Assembly: GCA_934148015.1 (NCBI GenBank)
Contig: CAKPCU010000010.1
Span: 1 to 49,191, forward strand
Direction: 5' to 3'
From: an uncultured Bacilli bacterium
GTDB lineage: Bacteria; Bacillota_I; Bacilli_A; RF39; UBA660
DNA: 49,191 nucleotides
In this document: piece by piece, positions 49,172 through 49,191 of the stretch
How positions within the stretch are numbered: position 1 is the stretch's first letter
How the letters are laid out: each line of letters starts with the position of its first letter
Position numbers and translations under genes: made by a program
Notes under the pieces: model-generated
What the model was told of the DNA's origin: nothing
Database searches by the model: none
What the model saw: only the letters and a program-made list of their open reading frames with translations

Positions 49172-49191
49172 GCATACTATTATAGATTTCT

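Noticed and set aside
1..49191. TGA read as tryptophan (Mycoplasma-like code)
   Set aside because: TGA ends several genes cleanly (9311, 23496, 44992) and TGG codes for conserved Trp such as in TrmB and NifJ.
1..49191. tRNA or rRNA genes
   Set aside because: No cloverleaf-like GC-rich blocks or rRNA sequence recognised anywhere in the window.

Overview
The window is a very AT-rich bacterial chromosome segment with almost all genes on the + strand. Gene content points to a low-GC Bacillota of the class Bacilli: a lipoteichoic-acid-synthase-type enzyme, YtgP/SpoVB-type flippase, YvcK, KhpA, YmfF/YmfH-type M16 pair, infC-rpmI-rplT with a leader, DUF5412, a SipW-type signal peptidase, and pyruvate:ferredoxin oxidoreductase (anaerobic metabolism). 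TGA is used as a stop (ends at 44992 and 9311) and TGG as Trp, so the standard code applies. A gut lineage near Erysipelotrichales/RF39 would fit, but that placement is inference. Two sporulation-associated proteins (Cse60, CotE) are present, so the lineage either sporulates or retains relics.

Layout. 1-2306: end of a polysaccharide deacetylase, an alkaline-phosphatase-superfamily enzyme, an HD hydrolase. 2386-5845: promoter-to-terminator operon of a membrane protein, a solute-binding/degenerate-GGDEF receptor and a YihY protein. 5892-9056: LtaS-type enzyme, a membrane-anchored protein, and a small protein whose ribosome-binding site sits in a hairpin. 9072-11325: Cse60, flippase, small unknown. 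11322-15101: a minus-strand coiled-coil protein, trmB, an operon of lipoprotein / disordered acidic protein / membrane-anchored helix protein / YtxH, and a minus-strand unknown. 15148-17038: cotE behind a sporulation-sigma-like promoter, and a duplicated-domain membrane protein. 17061-19430: rpsP-khpA, a long hairpin, and a WG-repeat protein behind an operator-like promoter. 19444-24979: seven-gene operon (TtcA-like, degenerate exonuclease, MBL hydrolase, yvcK, short RelA/SpoT, PAP2, OGG-type glycosylase). 24964-29206: ftsK, a minus-strand HEIGH protein, a Nudix hydrolase and a decaying frameshifted minus-strand gene. 29234-35104: deoD, M16 pair, ABC exporter, DUF5412. 35197-38619: infC-rpmI-rplT with a leader, typA. 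38653-42081: nifJ. 42087-47834: a surface-protein operon. 47848-49145: rlmD.

The most interesting locus is 42087-47834. A strong promoter drives a TasA/CalY-like secreted protein, a signal peptidase of the SipW (Ser/His) type fused to a large polytopic membrane domain, a DUF5305-type membrane protein, and, just past an internal terminator hairpin, a 918-residue BspA-like protein with about 24 leucine-rich repeats. The two secreted proteins share an 'L-[TS]-I-T-G-E-A' motif just after the signal segment, suggesting they are paired substrates of the peptidase and form a dedicated surface fibre or adhesin system.

Other points of note: an infC gene with an ATA start; L20 with a Rho_N-like tail; a minus-strand gene broken at an A_AAA_AAA slippery heptamer and so absent from plain ORF lists; frequent TGn-TATAAT extended -10 promoters; and terminators that overlap the 3' ends of coding sequences.
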